A stretch of DNA of 64,000 nt from CAJPNN01 sp041844735 (lineage in GTDB: Bacteria > Bacillota > Clostridia > Peptostreptococcales > Anaerovoracaceae), in contig JBGZBP010000008.1 in NCBI GenBank assembly GCA_041844735.1, positions 1 to 64,000 on the forward strand. The letters are read 5' to 3'. How positions within the stretch are numbered: the stretch's first letter is position 1; the number at the start of each line of letters is the position of its first letter. A model generated the notes under the pieces. It was given only the letters and a program-made list of their open reading frames with translations, had not been told where the DNA came from and searched no databases. Shown piece after piece: positions 34,712-44,082 of the stretch. The position numbers and the translations under genes are program-made.

Positions 34712-35712
34712 CAATTATTGCAGCTATATTGATATTTTGTGTGCTTATATTCGTACATGAACTGGGTCACTTTATCGCAGCAAAGGCATGCGGGGTAGGT
34801 GTAATCGAGTTTTCGCTGGGAATGGGGCCGAGAATAATTCATTTTAAAGGTAAAGAGACGGAGTATTCTTTGAGGATACTTCCTATAGGCGGTTTTTGCA
34901 AGATGCTTGGAGAAGATGAGGAAAATCCGGATCCTAAAGCGTTAAATAATAAAAAAGCTTGGCAAAGGGGAATCGTATTCGGTGCAGGGGCATTTATGAA
35001 CCTTGTTACTGCTGTCGTTATTATGATAGCTTTGGTGATGGCTACGGGATTCCCATCTGATGCAAATGTCATAGGCGGCTTGCAAAAAGGTATGCCGGCA
35101 GCGGTTTCGGGCTTTAAAGAGGGAGATAAGATAGTAAAAATAGACGGCAAACAAGTCGATACATGGAATGAAGTGACATCCACGATAGCGGCATCAGAGA
35201 ACCGAGAATTATCAATAGTTGTAAATAGGGACGGTAACGAAATCAACCTCACATGTGATGTAGAGAAGGATAAAAACGGAGACAGTAAAATAGGAATAAT
35301 ACCGGTAATGGAAAAAGACTATACCAAGTCGGTAGGTAAAGGATTTGTTGCAACATGGAATTTAGGCAAAAACATGATTGCGGTATTGGGAAAATTAGTT
35401 ACAGGTGAGGTTTCTCCAAGAAATTTAACGGGGCCTGTAGGTATAGTTGTGATGGTTGGAGACAGCGTAAAGACCGGGATATCAAACATAGCATTTTTAA
35501 CTGCATTGATAAGCTTGAACCTGGCAATATTTAATTTGCTTCCATTCCCGGCTTTGGATGGCGGCAGAATATTGTTTTTGATTATCAGAAGTATTACCAA
35601 AAAGGAAATACCGGACTCGGTAGAAGGTAAGATACACATGGTAGGATTGCTGCTTTTGTTCGGATTAATGATAGTTGTTACCATACAGGATGTTTGGAGG
35701 TTTATCCTATGA
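34705..35712 (+). CDS. rseP: RseP/RasP-type site-2 membrane metalloprotease
   Basis: A 335-residue intramembrane zinc protease with HELGH at residues 18-22 in the first helix, one PDZ domain (about residues 115-170, GLQKGMPAAVSGFKEGDKI) and the late NLLPFPALDGGRI motif. It cleaves signal-peptide remnants and anti-sigma factors inside the membrane. It overlaps dxr and ends in ATGA overlap with ispG. Confidence 0.95.
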   Translation: MLTIIAAILIFCVLIFVHELGHFIAAKACGVGVIEFSLGMGPRIIHFKGKETEYSLRILPIGGFCKMLGEDEENPDPKALNNKKAWQRGIVFGAGAFMNLVTAVVIMIALVMATGFPSDANVIGGLQKGMPAAVSGFKEGDKIVKIDGKQVDTWNEVTSTIAASENRELSIVVNRDGNEINLTCDVEKDKNGDSKIGIIPVMEKDYTKSVGKGFVATWNLGKNMIAVLGKLVTGEVSPRNLTGPVGIVVMVGDSVKTGISNIAFLTALISLNLAIFNLLPFPALDGGRILFLIIRSITKKEIPDSVEGKIHMVGLLLLFGLMIVVTIQDVWRFIL

Positions 35713-36791
35713 CGGTAAAGGTTATGGTGGGGGACGTTGCTATAGGCGGAGGAGCTCCTGTTTCAATACAGTCTATGTGTAATACGGATACAAGGGATGT
35801 AAAATCCACGTTACAGCAGATACAAAGATTGAATGAAGCAGGCTGTGATATAGTGCGGCTTGCAGTGCCGGATAAGGAAGCGGCTGAGGCGATAGCGGAG
35901 ATAAAGAAGCGCAGTCCTTTACCTATAGTTGCAGATATTCATTTCGACTATCGTTTGGCACTTTTGTCCTTGGATAACGGGGCTGATAAACTCCGTATAA
36001 ATCCCGGAAACATAGGCGGCAAGGATAAACTGCTTGAAGTAGTGAACAAGGCTAAAGAAAAAAAAGTACCTATAAGAGTGGGTGTGAATGCGGGCTCATT
36101 GGAAAAAGCCTTGCTTGAAAAATATGGAGGCATAACACCCGAAGCATTGTGTGAAAGTGCAGAAAACACTTTGGAATATATGTATGCTGCCGGATTTTAT
36201 GATGTTGTCCTATCAATTAAAGCCTCTGATGTAAGGCTTAATTATGATAGCCACTTATTGATAAAAGAAAAATTGGATGTACCTCTTCACATAGGAATCA
36301 CAGAAGCAGGAACAGGAAGCAGCGGAATCATTAAATCGGCAGTCGGGATAGGGGCACTTTTACTTAACGGCATAGGTGATACAATAAGGGTGTCGCTCAC
36401 AGGGGATCCGGTGCAGGAAGTGCATACGGCGAAAGAAATATTGAGGTCCATAGGATTACAAGATAACTATATAAATTTGATTTCTTGCCCCACATGCGGA
36501 AGGTGTCAGATAGATTTAAAAAGAATTACCGACGATGTGCAGGAGATGATAAGGAAAATTGAACCGGAAATTCAGAGAAGGAAGATCGGTAAAATAGATG
36601 TTGCGGTAATGGGTTGCTCGGTAAATGGTCCCGGAGAGGCTAAGAATGCTGATATAGGAATAGCAGGAGGCAAGAAAAACGGACTGCTTATAAGCAAAGG
36701 AGAGATAATAGCCAGGGTACCCGAGAAAGAATTAAAGGAAGTACTCTATAAAGAGATTCAAAAAAGATATCTTGGAGAGATTGATGATTGA
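35709..36791 (+). CDS. ispG: 4-Hydroxy-3-methylbut-2-en-1-yl diphosphate synthase
   Basis: An iron-sulfur enzyme of the MEP pathway. The 360-residue product has PVSIQSMCNTDT (about residues 17-28), the barrel motifs of GcpE, and the cluster-binding cysteines in SCPTCGRC plus a later VMGCSVNGPGEA. ATG 35709 sits seven bases after GGAGG and overlaps the rseP stop. It overlaps the start of polC. Confidence 0.96.
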   Translation: MTVKVMVGDVAIGGGAPVSIQSMCNTDTRDVKSTLQQIQRLNEAGCDIVRLAVPDKEAAEAIAEIKKRSPLPIVADIHFDYRLALLSLDNGADKLRINPGNIGGKDKLLEVVNKAKEKKVPIRVGVNAGSLEKALLEKYGGITPEALCESAENTLEYMYAAGFYDVVLSIKASDVRLNYDSHLLIKEKLDVPLHIGITEAGTGSSGIIKSAVGIGALLLNGIGDTIRVSLTGDPVQEVHTAKEILRSIGLQDNYINLISCPTCGRCQIDLKRITDDVQEMIRKIEPEIQRRKIGKIDVAVMGCSVNGPGEAKNADIGIAGGKKNGLLISKGEIIARVPEKELKEVLYKEIQKRYLGEIDD

Positions 36792-39700
36792 GATTTTTGA
36801 AAAAAATATTCCATGGGAAAAAATAAACATTGATAAAAGTCAGTGCAAAATAGAAATTTTAAAAGGTACCGTTTCCAGAGAAACAGGTGCTTTTACATTG
36901 CATGTCCTTTTGGATTTCATCATACCATATGAAAACCATTTGGACATAATAGATGAGCTTAAGAAAAAAATAGGCAGTGAAACATCTGTTTATATTGAGT
37001 ATGTGTATGAAAAAGGTGTACGGAATATACACGCCGTTCCTGAATTGTTGACACCGTATGCAATAAATGCCGTTTTCGATAAGGCGAGGTATATTGCCAG
37101 CAGCATTGATATTTCAGGGATATCCGTCGAGGATAATAAGGTGTTGATACCTGTGCTGGGTAAAGCCGTCGAGGAAAATCTGAATGCAGGAGCGAAAAAT
37201 TCAATCGAAAAATACATTAAAGAAAAAACAGGAACAGAGGTTGATGTAATATTTGTAAATAATCAAAAGTCGTGCGAAGACAGAAAAGAGCAGGCAAGAG
37301 CTGTTGACAACAAGGAAATGGCAGAGATGGAAAGAGAGATTTCCAAGCAGAAGAAAATTAATGTTTCCAACAAGAATAAGGCTAATTCAGATAAATCGGA
37401 CGGTAAGAAATATAGCAGAGGTGAGACGGAAGTTGTAGGTAATTTAATTTATGGTAAAAAAATTTCCATTCAGCCGGTTGCACTGTCAGGCATAGGAAAA
37501 GACAGCGGGAATGTTGCAGTCGAGGGAACTGTATTTAAACTTGACAGTAGGGATACAAAAAATGGAAATAAGATTGCGATGATTTATATTACAGACGAAA
37601 ACACATCGATATACATAAAATGTTTTATGTCGCATAAAAAATGGGAAGATTTAAATGATCATATACAGATAGGTTCCAATGTTAGAATTCAGGGAGAGGC
37701 GGAGTTCGATCCATTTGAAAGATGCGTTGCAATAAACGGAAGAGCTATAGAAAAGACAGCGGAGAAAAAAGTAAGACAGGACAATTCCGAGATTAAAAGA
37801 GTAGAACTTCATACGCACACTAAGATGAGTGCCATGGACGGACTGAGCGAGCCGAAAGAAATGGTGAAATTGGCAGCAGAATTTGGACATAAGGCGGTGG
37901 CGGTCACGGATCACGGTGTGGTGCAGGCATTTCCGGACTGTGCAGGTGCCGCAAAAAAAGCCGGGATTAAGATGATATATGGCGTGGAAGGGTATTTAGT
38001 TGAGGAAATATCGGATGCTAAGGGCAATATAGACTATAAATCAAACAAGACGAATCACATTATACTTTTGGCAAAAGATAATGTGGGGCTTAAAAATTTG
38101 TATAAAATAGTTTCACTTTCTCATATAAAATATTTTTACAGAAAACCGAGAATAACAAGAGCATTACTTGAAGAATACAGAGAGGGTATCATAGTAGGCG
38201 GAGCTTGTGAGGCGGGTGAAATATATCAGGCTTTTTTGAGAGGTAAAACCGAAGCCGAGAAATTATCAATAGCCGAACGTTATGATTATTTTGAAATACA
38301 GCCACTATGCAATAATAAATTTCTTATAGATAACGGTTCGGTTGCTTCCGAAGAAGAACTGAAAAATATAAACAAGGAAATAATTGAATTTGGTAAAAAA
38401 TTGGGCAAGCTTACAGTGGCGACATGCGATGCACACTATTTGGAGGAAAAGCACGACATATACAGGACGATATTGCAGGCGGGTCAGGGCTATCAAGATA
38501 TTGAGGGTAATAAGGGACTATATTTCAGAACCACGGAAGAGATGCTCAGTGAGTTTGAGTATTTAGGAGAAGATTTGGCATATGAGGTAGTAGTAAAGAA
38601 TACCAATATAATCGCAGACATGATTGAAGAGATTAAGCCGGTACCTGACGGAAAGTTTCCTCCAAAGATAGAAGGAGCGGACGAGAGACTGAGAGATACC
38701 TGCATGAAAAGAGTACATGCCATATACGGTGAAACTTTACCGGATATAGTAAAAGAAAGGCTTGATAAGGAATTAAACTCCATCATAAGCAACGGATATG
38801 CGGTGATGTATGTTTCAGCAGAAAAATTGGTGCAAAAATCCATAAAGGACGGATATTTGGTCGGGTCAAGAGGATCCGTGGGATCATCATTTGCAGCCAC
38901 GATGGGAGGGATTACAGAAGTTAATCCTTTACCTGCTCATTATGTTTGTCCGGATTGCTGCCATTCGGAGTTTCCTGCCGGATATGATTGCGGTGTTGAT
39001 ATGCCGGACAAAAATTGCCCGATTTGCGGCTCCAAATATAAAAAAGACGGATTTAATATACCGTTTGAAGTCTTCTTGGGCTTTGAGGGTGATAAAGAGC
39101 CGGATATAGATTTGAACTTTGCAGGTGAATACCAGCCGGTGGCACATAGGTATGTAGAAGAAATGTTCGGTAAGGACAATGTTTTTAGAGCCGGAACTAT
39201 AGGAACCATCGCACAGAAGACAGCGTTCGGATTTGTAGCGAAGTACTGTGAGGAGTCGAATCGTGTACTTAACAGATTTGAAATGGAAAGGATAGCGGGA
39301 TGTTGTGTGGGTGTAAGGAGAACAACGGGACAGCATCCGGGGGGCATAATAATAGTTCCGGACGGACATGAGATTTATGAATTCTGCCCTATACAAAGAC
39401 CTGCAAATGACAGCAGCACGGATATTATTACCACACATTTTGATTATCATTCTATAGATCAAAATCTTTTAAAACTGGATATTCTGGGGCACGACGTGCC
39501 GTCCATGATAAGACATTTACAGGATCTTACCGATATTGATCCATTAAGTGTTCCGTTGAGTGATGATAGGGTGACGAGCATATTCAACGGCATTTCAGGA
39601 TTGGATATCAAGGATAAAGACTATAAATTCAAGCATGGTAGTTACGGAATACCCGAATTCGGTACTAAGTTTGTAAGACAGATGCTGGATGATACCAAAC

Positions 39701-40521
39701 CTCAAAATTTTGCGGATTTAATCAGAATATCGGGGTTTTCACACGGGACGGATGTGTGGCTTAACAATGCTCAGGAATTTTTGAAAAACGAAACGGCTAC
39801 CATGAAGGAAGTTATTTCTACGAGGGATGATATAATGCTTTACTTAATTGATAAGCATGTTCCGAACAAGCAAGCATTTAAGATAATGGAGTCCGTGAGA
39901 AAGGGAAAGGGGCTTACCGAAGAACAGGAGGCCGAGATGAGATCCCATGATGTTCCGGAGTGGTACATAGAGTCATGCAAAAGGATTCAATACATGTTTC
40001 CGAAAGCTCATGCGGTTGCTTACGTAATGATGGCTTACAGAATAGCCTATTATAAAGTTTACTATCCTGTGGAGTTTTATGCGGTTATATTTACAACCAA
40101 GATTGCATCCTTTGATACGGAAACTATTTTGAAAGGTCAAAAAGCGGTGGAAGATAAACTCTATGAGTTGGAAAATTATCCGGAAAAACTGACGCAAAAG
40201 CAGGTTGATCAGGTGGTTGTATATGAACTTGCATATGAAATGTATGCGAGGGGATTTGAGTTTATGCCTCCTGACATAGACATATCCGAGGCTATGAGAT
40301 TCACAAAAAGGGACGGAAAAGTTCTGCTGCCTCTGGGAGCATTGGAGGGAGTCGGCGAAAATGCAGCTAAAGCCATAAAGGAGGAATTAAACAAGAGAGA
40401 GTTTTGCTCCGTGGAAGATATGAGAATAAGGTGCAAGCTTAACAAAAATGCCATAGAGGCTCTGATGGAGAGCAATGCGGCAGGAGGATTGCCGACTACA
40501 AACCAGATAAGTATGTTTTAG
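36784..40521 (+). CDS. polC: DNA polymerase III alpha subunit, PolC type, lacking the exonuclease domain
   Basis: Replicative polymerase of low-GC Gram-positives. The 1245-residue protein shows the PolC N-terminal region, an OB fold (about 235-325), a PHP domain from HTHTKM (His343) and TDHGVV, the zinc motif CPDCC...CPICG, PDIDLNFAGEYQ (catalytic aspartates) and TGQHPGGIIIVP. Where PolC normally carries an inserted DEDD exonuclease of nearly 200 residues, between GVEGYLVEE (400-408) and TNHIILLAK (from 423), only about 14 residues remain. The reading frame is continuous through the joint. Start ATG 36784, after GGAGAG; overlaps ispG by eight bases. Confidence 0.95.
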   Translation: MIEIFEKNIPWEKINIDKSQCKIEILKGTVSRETGAFTLHVLLDFIIPYENHLDIIDELKKKIGSETSVYIEYVYEKGVRNIHAVPELLTPYAINAVFDKARYIASSIDISGISVEDNKVLIPVLGKAVEENLNAGAKNSIEKYIKEKTGTEVDVIFVNNQKSCEDRKEQARAVDNKEMAEMEREISKQKKINVSNKNKANSDKSDGKKYSRGETEVVGNLIYGKKISIQPVALSGIGKDSGNVAVEGTVFKLDSRDTKNGNKIAMIYITDENTSIYIKCFMSHKKWEDLNDHIQIGSNVRIQGEAEFDPFERCVAINGRAIEKTAEKKVRQDNSEIKRVELHTHTKMSAMDGLSEPKEMVKLAAEFGHKAVAVTDHGVVQAFPDCAGAAKKAGIKMIYGVEGYLVEEISDAKGNIDYKSNKTNHIILLAKDNVGLKNLYKIVSLSHIKYFYRKPRITRALLEEYREGIIVGGACEAGEIYQAFLRGKTEAEKLSIAERYDYFEIQPLCNNKFLIDNGSVASEEELKNINKEIIEFGKKLGKLTVATCDAHYLEEKHDIYRTILQAGQGYQDIEGNKGLYFRTTEEMLSEFEYLGEDLAYEVVVKNTNIIADMIEEIKPVPDGKFPPKIEGADERLRDTCMKRVHAIYGETLPDIVKERLDKELNSIISNGYAVMYVSAEKLVQKSIKDGYLVGSRGSVGSSFAATMGGITEVNPLPAHYVCPDCCHSEFPAGYDCGVDMPDKNCPICGSKYKKDGFNIPFEVFLGFEGDKEPDIDLNFAGEYQPVAHRYVEEMFGKDNVFRAGTIGTIAQKTAFGFVAKYCEESNRVLNRFEMERIAGCCVGVRRTTGQHPGGIIIVPDGHEIYEFCPIQRPANDSSTDIITTHFDYHSIDQNLLKLDILGHDVPSMIRHLQDLTDIDPLSVPLSDDRVTSIFNGISGLDIKDKDYKFKHGSYGIPEFGTKFVRQMLDDTKPQNFADLIRISGFSHGTDVWLNNAQEFLKNETATMKEVISTRDDIMLYLIDKHVPNKQAFKIMESVRKGKGLTEEQEAEMRSHDVPEWYIESCKRIQYMFPKAHAVAYVMMAYRIAYYKVYYPVEFYAVIFTTKIASFDTETILKGQKAVEDKLYELENYPEKLTQKQVDQVVVYELAYEMYARGFEFMPPDIDISEAMRFTKRDGKVLLPLGALEGVGENAAKAIKEELNKREFCSVEDMRIRCKLNKNAIEALMESNAAGGLPTTNQISMF

Positions 40522-40534
40522 TTGGTTAAAGCTG

Positions 40535-40564
40535 TTGTTTATACCATTGTTTATCGGGTATAAT
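40535..40564 (+). promoter_or_regulatory. Promoter of the desulfoferrodoxin gene
   Basis: TTGTTT (40535-40540), 18 bases, perfect TATAAT (40559-40564). It gives a leader of about 60 bases before the dfx ATG. Confidence 0.6.
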
Positions 40565-40629
40565 ATAAATATGCTGAATAAATGTGATTATTATTGTTAA
40601 ATATAATATGTGAAAGAGAGGAAAGTATC

Positions 40630-41013
40630 ATGAAAGAACCTAAATTTTTTATTTGTAAACACTGTGGAAACATTATAGGAATGGTAGTAGATAAAGGTGT
40701 TCCTATGGTTTGTTGTGGCGAGAAAATGCATGAGTTGGTGCCTAACACTGAAGATGCGGCAACAGAAAAGCATGTACCTGTAGTTTCACAGGAAGGCAAT
40801 TTGGTTAAAGTAAGTGTAGGTAGCGTGGAACATCCTATGATGGACGAACATTATATTCAATATATTTACTTGCTAACTAAGCAGGGTGGACAGAGAAAAC
40901 CGTTGAAGCCGGGTGAAAAACCGGAGGTACAGTTCGCACTTGCTCCCGGAGATGAAGCGGTGGCAGCTTACGAATATTGCAACCTTCACGGATTGTGGAA
41001 GAAAGAAATATAA
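40630..41013 (+). CDS. dfx: Desulfoferrodoxin (two-iron superoxide reductase)
   Basis: Reduces superoxide to peroxide without making oxygen, an anaerobe's defence. The 127-residue protein has the desulforedoxin-type centre I cysteines (CKHCG at about residues 10-14 and a CC pair near 29-30) and the centre II ligands in EKHVPV, SVEHPM, DEHYI and CNLHG, so it is the two-centre class. ATG 40630 is used; the longer frame upstream lacks a site. It is a single-gene unit between its own promoter and a strong terminator. Confidence 0.95.
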   Translation: MKEPKFFICKHCGNIIGMVVDKGVPMVCCGEKMHELVPNTEDAATEKHVPVVSQEGNLVKVSVGSVEHPMMDEHYIQYIYLLTKQGGQRKPLKPGEKPEVQFALAPGDEAVAAYEYCNLHGLWKKEI

Positions 41014-41072
41014 TCGATTTAAACATTTTAGTTGAGAAGTCGAATTGTATTAATATAATTTAATCTGCAAAA

Positions 41073-41109
41073 AATCTCCCGCTTGGGTTATCCAAGTGGG
41101 AGATTTTTG
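41073..41109 (+). terminator. Strong, probably bidirectional terminator after dfx
   Basis: AATCTCCC-G-CTTGG (41073-41086) pairs with CCAAG-T-GGGAGATT (41092-41105), with a five-base loop and a T run. An A run on the left side gives the minus strand a T run as well. The tail overlaps the tcdA promoter. Confidence 0.9.
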
Positions 41110-41135
41110 ATTTTTCAACGTGTTTGTGGTAAAAT
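41107..41135 (+). promoter_or_regulatory. Promoter of the tcdA-cysK unit
   Basis: TTGATT (41107-41112), 17 bases, extended -10 TGG-TAAAAT (41130-41135). The -35 box lies in the T tail of the preceding terminator. Confidence 0.6.
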
Positions 41136-41169
41136 ACTAGAAAATATATTTTTGATCCGGCAGGTGAAT

Positions 41170-41859
41170 ATGGAGAGTATTTCAGACAGAACAGAGCTGC
41201 TTATAGGCAGTGAATCAATAGAAAAAATAAAGAATTTAAAAGTGCTGATTTTCGGGGTAGGCGGTGTCGGATCTTATGTTGTCGAGACACTTTGTCGACT
41301 CGGTGTAGGTAAAATAGGGATATGTGATAAAGATAAGGTTTCCATAAGCAATATAAACAGGCAGATACCTGCGCTTCACAGCACGGTGGGTATGGCAAAA
41401 GTGGATGTAATGGAAAAAAGGATGAAGGATATAAATCCCGATATAATCGTGGAAAAGTATGAATTTTTTTATGGGGAAGATTCATCCTGTGATATAGAAT
41501 TGAAGGAATATGATTATATAGTTGATGCAATAGACAGTATAAAATCAAAGCTTTTTCTTATAAAAAAAGCTGATGAATACGGGATACGAATAATATCATC
41601 TATGGGTGCGGGAAATAAATTCAATCCCGGAGGCTTTATGGTAGATGATATATACAATACACAGGTAGACCCTATTGCAAAAATAATGAGACGAGAACTT
41701 AAGAAAATGGGGATTAAAAGCTTGAAGGTTGTTTATTCAAGGGAAAACCCTGTAGGAAACGATTCCGGGGTGATAGGAAGCATGCCGTTTGTACCGGGAG
41801 CATGCGGACTCGTTATAGCCGGTGAGGTTTTTAAGGAACTCGTGCTGGAGAAGGAGTAG
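41170..41859 (+). CDS. tcdA: tRNA threonylcarbamoyladenosine dehydratase (TcdA/ThiF family)
   Basis: An E1-like ATP-dependent enzyme that cyclises t6A37 in tRNA. The 229-residue protein has GVGGVGSYVVE (about residues 29-39), DKDKVSISNINRQ and MGAGNKFNPGGFMV, which point to TcdA rather than MoeB or ThiF. ATG 41170 follows AGGTG; the longer frame crosses the terminator and promoter and is not coding. Confidence 0.88.
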   Translation: MESISDRTELLIGSESIEKIKNLKVLIFGVGGVGSYVVETLCRLGVGKIGICDKDKVSISNINRQIPALHSTVGMAKVDVMEKRMKDINPDIIVEKYEFFYGEDSSCDIELKEYDYIVDAIDSIKSKLFLIKKADEYGIRIISSMGAGNKFNPGGFMVDDIYNTQVDPIAKIMRRELKKMGIKSLKVVYSRENPVGNDSGVIGSMPFVPGACGLVIAGEVFKELVLEKE

Positions 41860-41864
41860 AAGTT

Positions 41865-42794
41865 ATGAGTAAAATATATGAAAATATCACGGAATTGGTT
41901 GGAAATACACCGCTATTTCGTGCAAAAAATTTAGAAAAAAAATTGGGATTGGATGCTAAGATTTTCTTGAAATTGGAGTACTTTAATCCGACAGGAAGCG
42001 TTAAGGACAGGGCAGCTAGAGAAATTATTGAGGATGCGGAGAAAAAGGGCAGATTGACCGCAGGTGCAACGATTATAGAGCCGACAAGCGGAAATACGGG
42101 AATAGGTCTTGCTGCAATAGGCGTTGCAAAGGGATATGAAGTTGTGATAGTAATGCCGGATACTATGTCAAAGGAGAGAATAAAGATTATGTCTGCACTT
42201 GGTGCAAAGGTGATATTGACAGACGGCAAATTGGGCATGAAGGGTGCTATTGCAAAGGCTGAGGAGATGAACGCCGAAATCGACGGAAGCATAGTTGCAG
42301 GTCAATTTACAAATCAGGCGAATCCGGATGCACATTACCGTACAACAGGCCCCGAGATATATGAGGATATGGACGGAAAAGTCGATGTTTTGGTAGCAGG
42401 TATCGGTACAGGAGGAACGGTTACAGGTACAGGTAAATACTTAAAGGAGAAAATTAAAGAGTTAAAGATAGTTGCAGTAGAGCCTGAGAATTCCCCGGTG
42501 CTTTCAAAAGGAACTGCGGGAAAGCATGCTATTCAAGGTATAGGGGCAGGATTCATTCCGGAAATTCTTGATACAAAAGTCTTTGATGAGATTTTTACTG
42601 TCAGCGATGAAGCAGCTGTAGACACGGCAAGGGAACTGGCGGCTACGGAAGGTATTTTAACAGGAATATCGTCGGGGGCGGCACTTAATGCGGCACTTGC
42701 GGAGGCAGGAAAGAAAGAGAATGCAGGCAAAAATATAGTTTGCGTATTGCCTGATTCGGCAGATAGATATTTCTCTACTGCGCTTTTTGAGTAA
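41865..42794 (+). CDS. cysK: Cysteine synthase (O-acetylserine sulfhydrylase)
   Basis: Makes cysteine from O-acetylserine and sulfide with pyridoxal phosphate. The 309-residue protein has the PLP lysine in PTGSVKDRAA (about residue 46), TSGNTG and GTGGTVTG. It starts five bases after tcdA. Cysteine is also the co-substrate of the CoaB enzyme encoded next, though that link may be coincidental. Confidence 0.96.
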   Translation: MSKIYENITELVGNTPLFRAKNLEKKLGLDAKIFLKLEYFNPTGSVKDRAAREIIEDAEKKGRLTAGATIIEPTSGNTGIGLAAIGVAKGYEVVIVMPDTMSKERIKIMSALGAKVILTDGKLGMKGAIAKAEEMNAEIDGSIVAGQFTNQANPDAHYRTTGPEIYEDMDGKVDVLVAGIGTGGTVTGTGKYLKEKIKELKIVAVEPENSPVLSKGTAGKHAIQGIGAGFIPEILDTKVFDEIFTVSDEAAVDTARELAATEGILTGISSGAALNAALAEAGKKENAGKNIVCVLPDSADRYFSTALFE

Positions 42795-42830
42795 ATATAA
42801 AAAATAATATAAATTAAAAGGATACAGTGT

Positions 42831-43538
42831 ATGTACAGAATAATAATCACATCCGGCGGTACAAGAGAACCGATAGATGATGTACGAGCGATTACGAACG
42901 GATCTACGGGTACCCTCGGCAGCAAAATTGCAGACAGATTTTTATCGGATTTTGAATCCGAAATATCGGAGTTGGTATACATTCATGGGATAGGAGCAAA
43001 AATACCGTCCGTTAAGAGTATGAAACTACGTAAAGTAGAGATAGAAAGTGCTTTAGATTTGCTTGAAACACTTAAACTTGAGATGAATAAAAAAACCGAC
43101 ATTGTAATACAGGCGATGGCGGTAAGCGATTATAGAGTGGACAGCATATTGAAAAAACATGAGGATGGTTTTGTTAAGATTGATAATCAAAAAAAGATAA
43201 GTTCGGAAATAGAAGAGATGGCTGTAGTGCTGAAAAAGAATCCTAAAGTGATATCGGAGATAAAAAAAATCAGTCCGGGAACTGCCCTTGTAGGATTTAA
43301 GTTGCTGAGCCATGTTGCGAGAGAAGAACTTTTCAGAGTTGCATTAGAAATCGGAACTAAAAATGACTGTGACTTTGTTTTTGCAAATGATTTAAGAGAT
43401 ATAGACGGAAATAAACACATCGGATTCCTTATGGACAGAGAAGGAAATCATATGGAATATCACAGCAAAGATGAAATTGCACAGGGGATATCACAGGAAT
43501 GTATGAATCTTTTGAGGAGAAAAAATGAAGGAAAATAA
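42831..43538 (+). CDS. coaB: Phosphopantothenate-cysteine ligase, stand-alone CoaB
   Basis: Joins cysteine to 4'-phosphopantothenate in coenzyme A synthesis. The 235-residue protein opens IIITSGGTREPIDDVRAITN, the CoaB signature, and holds only the ligase domain. Most bacteria fuse this to CoaC; here the decarboxylase is the next gene, as in streptococci. The stop overlaps coaC by 14 bases. Confidence 0.9.
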   Translation: MYRIIITSGGTREPIDDVRAITNGSTGTLGSKIADRFLSDFESEISELVYIHGIGAKIPSVKSMKLRKVEIESALDLLETLKLEMNKKTDIVIQAMAVSDYRVDSILKKHEDGFVKIDNQKKISSEIEEMAVVLKKNPKVISEIKKISPGTALVGFKLLSHVAREELFRVALEIGTKNDCDFVFANDLRDIDGNKHIGFLMDREGNHMEYHSKDEIAQGISQECMNLLRRKNEGK

Positions 43539-44082
43539 ACAGATAATACTGGGTGTTACGGGCAGTATTTCATGCTATAAGGCATGCGATATTGCGAATC
43601 AGCTTACAAAACAGGGGCACAAGGTAGATGTAATAATGACAAAGTCGGCACAGGAATTTGTCACAGCTTTGACGTTTCAGACATTAACAAAAAGAAAGGT
43701 GCATGTTGACATGTTTGAAGAATACGAGCCTGCGAAAGTTGAACACATATCTTTGGCAAAAGGAGCGGATTTGATGGTTATAGCACCCGCTACAGCAAAT
43801 ATTATAGCAAAACTGGCAAATGGAATTGCGGATGACATGCTTTCATCAGTAGCTTTGGCTTGGGGACAGAAGCCTACAATAATATGCCCTGCTATGAACA
43901 CCGCCATGTACGAAAATACTATTACACAGGAGAATATAGACAGGCTGAAAAAACGTGGAGTGAGATTTGTCGATCCTAAAGAAACATTATTGGCATGCGG
44001 TGATGTAGGAAAAGGCGGTCTTGCAGATATAGATGTGATTTTGGCAGCAATAGACGATGCCCCGGAGGGAAAAAATGAGTAG
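43525..44082 (+). CDS. coaC: Phosphopantothenoylcysteine decarboxylase, stand-alone CoaC
   Basis: An FMN-dependent flavoprotein forming 4'-phosphopantetheine. The 185-residue protein has GVTGSISCYKA (about residues 10-20), the conserved histidine in VEHISLAKGAD and PAMNTAMYENT. It acts on the product of the overlapping coaB gene. Confidence 0.92.
   Translation: MKENKQIILGVTGSISCYKACDIANQLTKQGHKVDVIMTKSAQEFVTALTFQTLTKRKVHVDMFEEYEPAKVEHISLAKGADLMVIAPATANIIAKLANGIADDMLSSVALAWGQKPTIICPAMNTAMYENTITQENIDRLKKRGVRFVDPKETLLACGDVGKGGLADIDVILAAIDDAPEGKNE

Noticed and set aside
37981..38046. PolC exonuclease missing through a frameshift or assembly break
   Set aside because: The frame is continuous, both PHP halves align across the joint, and no exonuclease remnant is visible on either strand.
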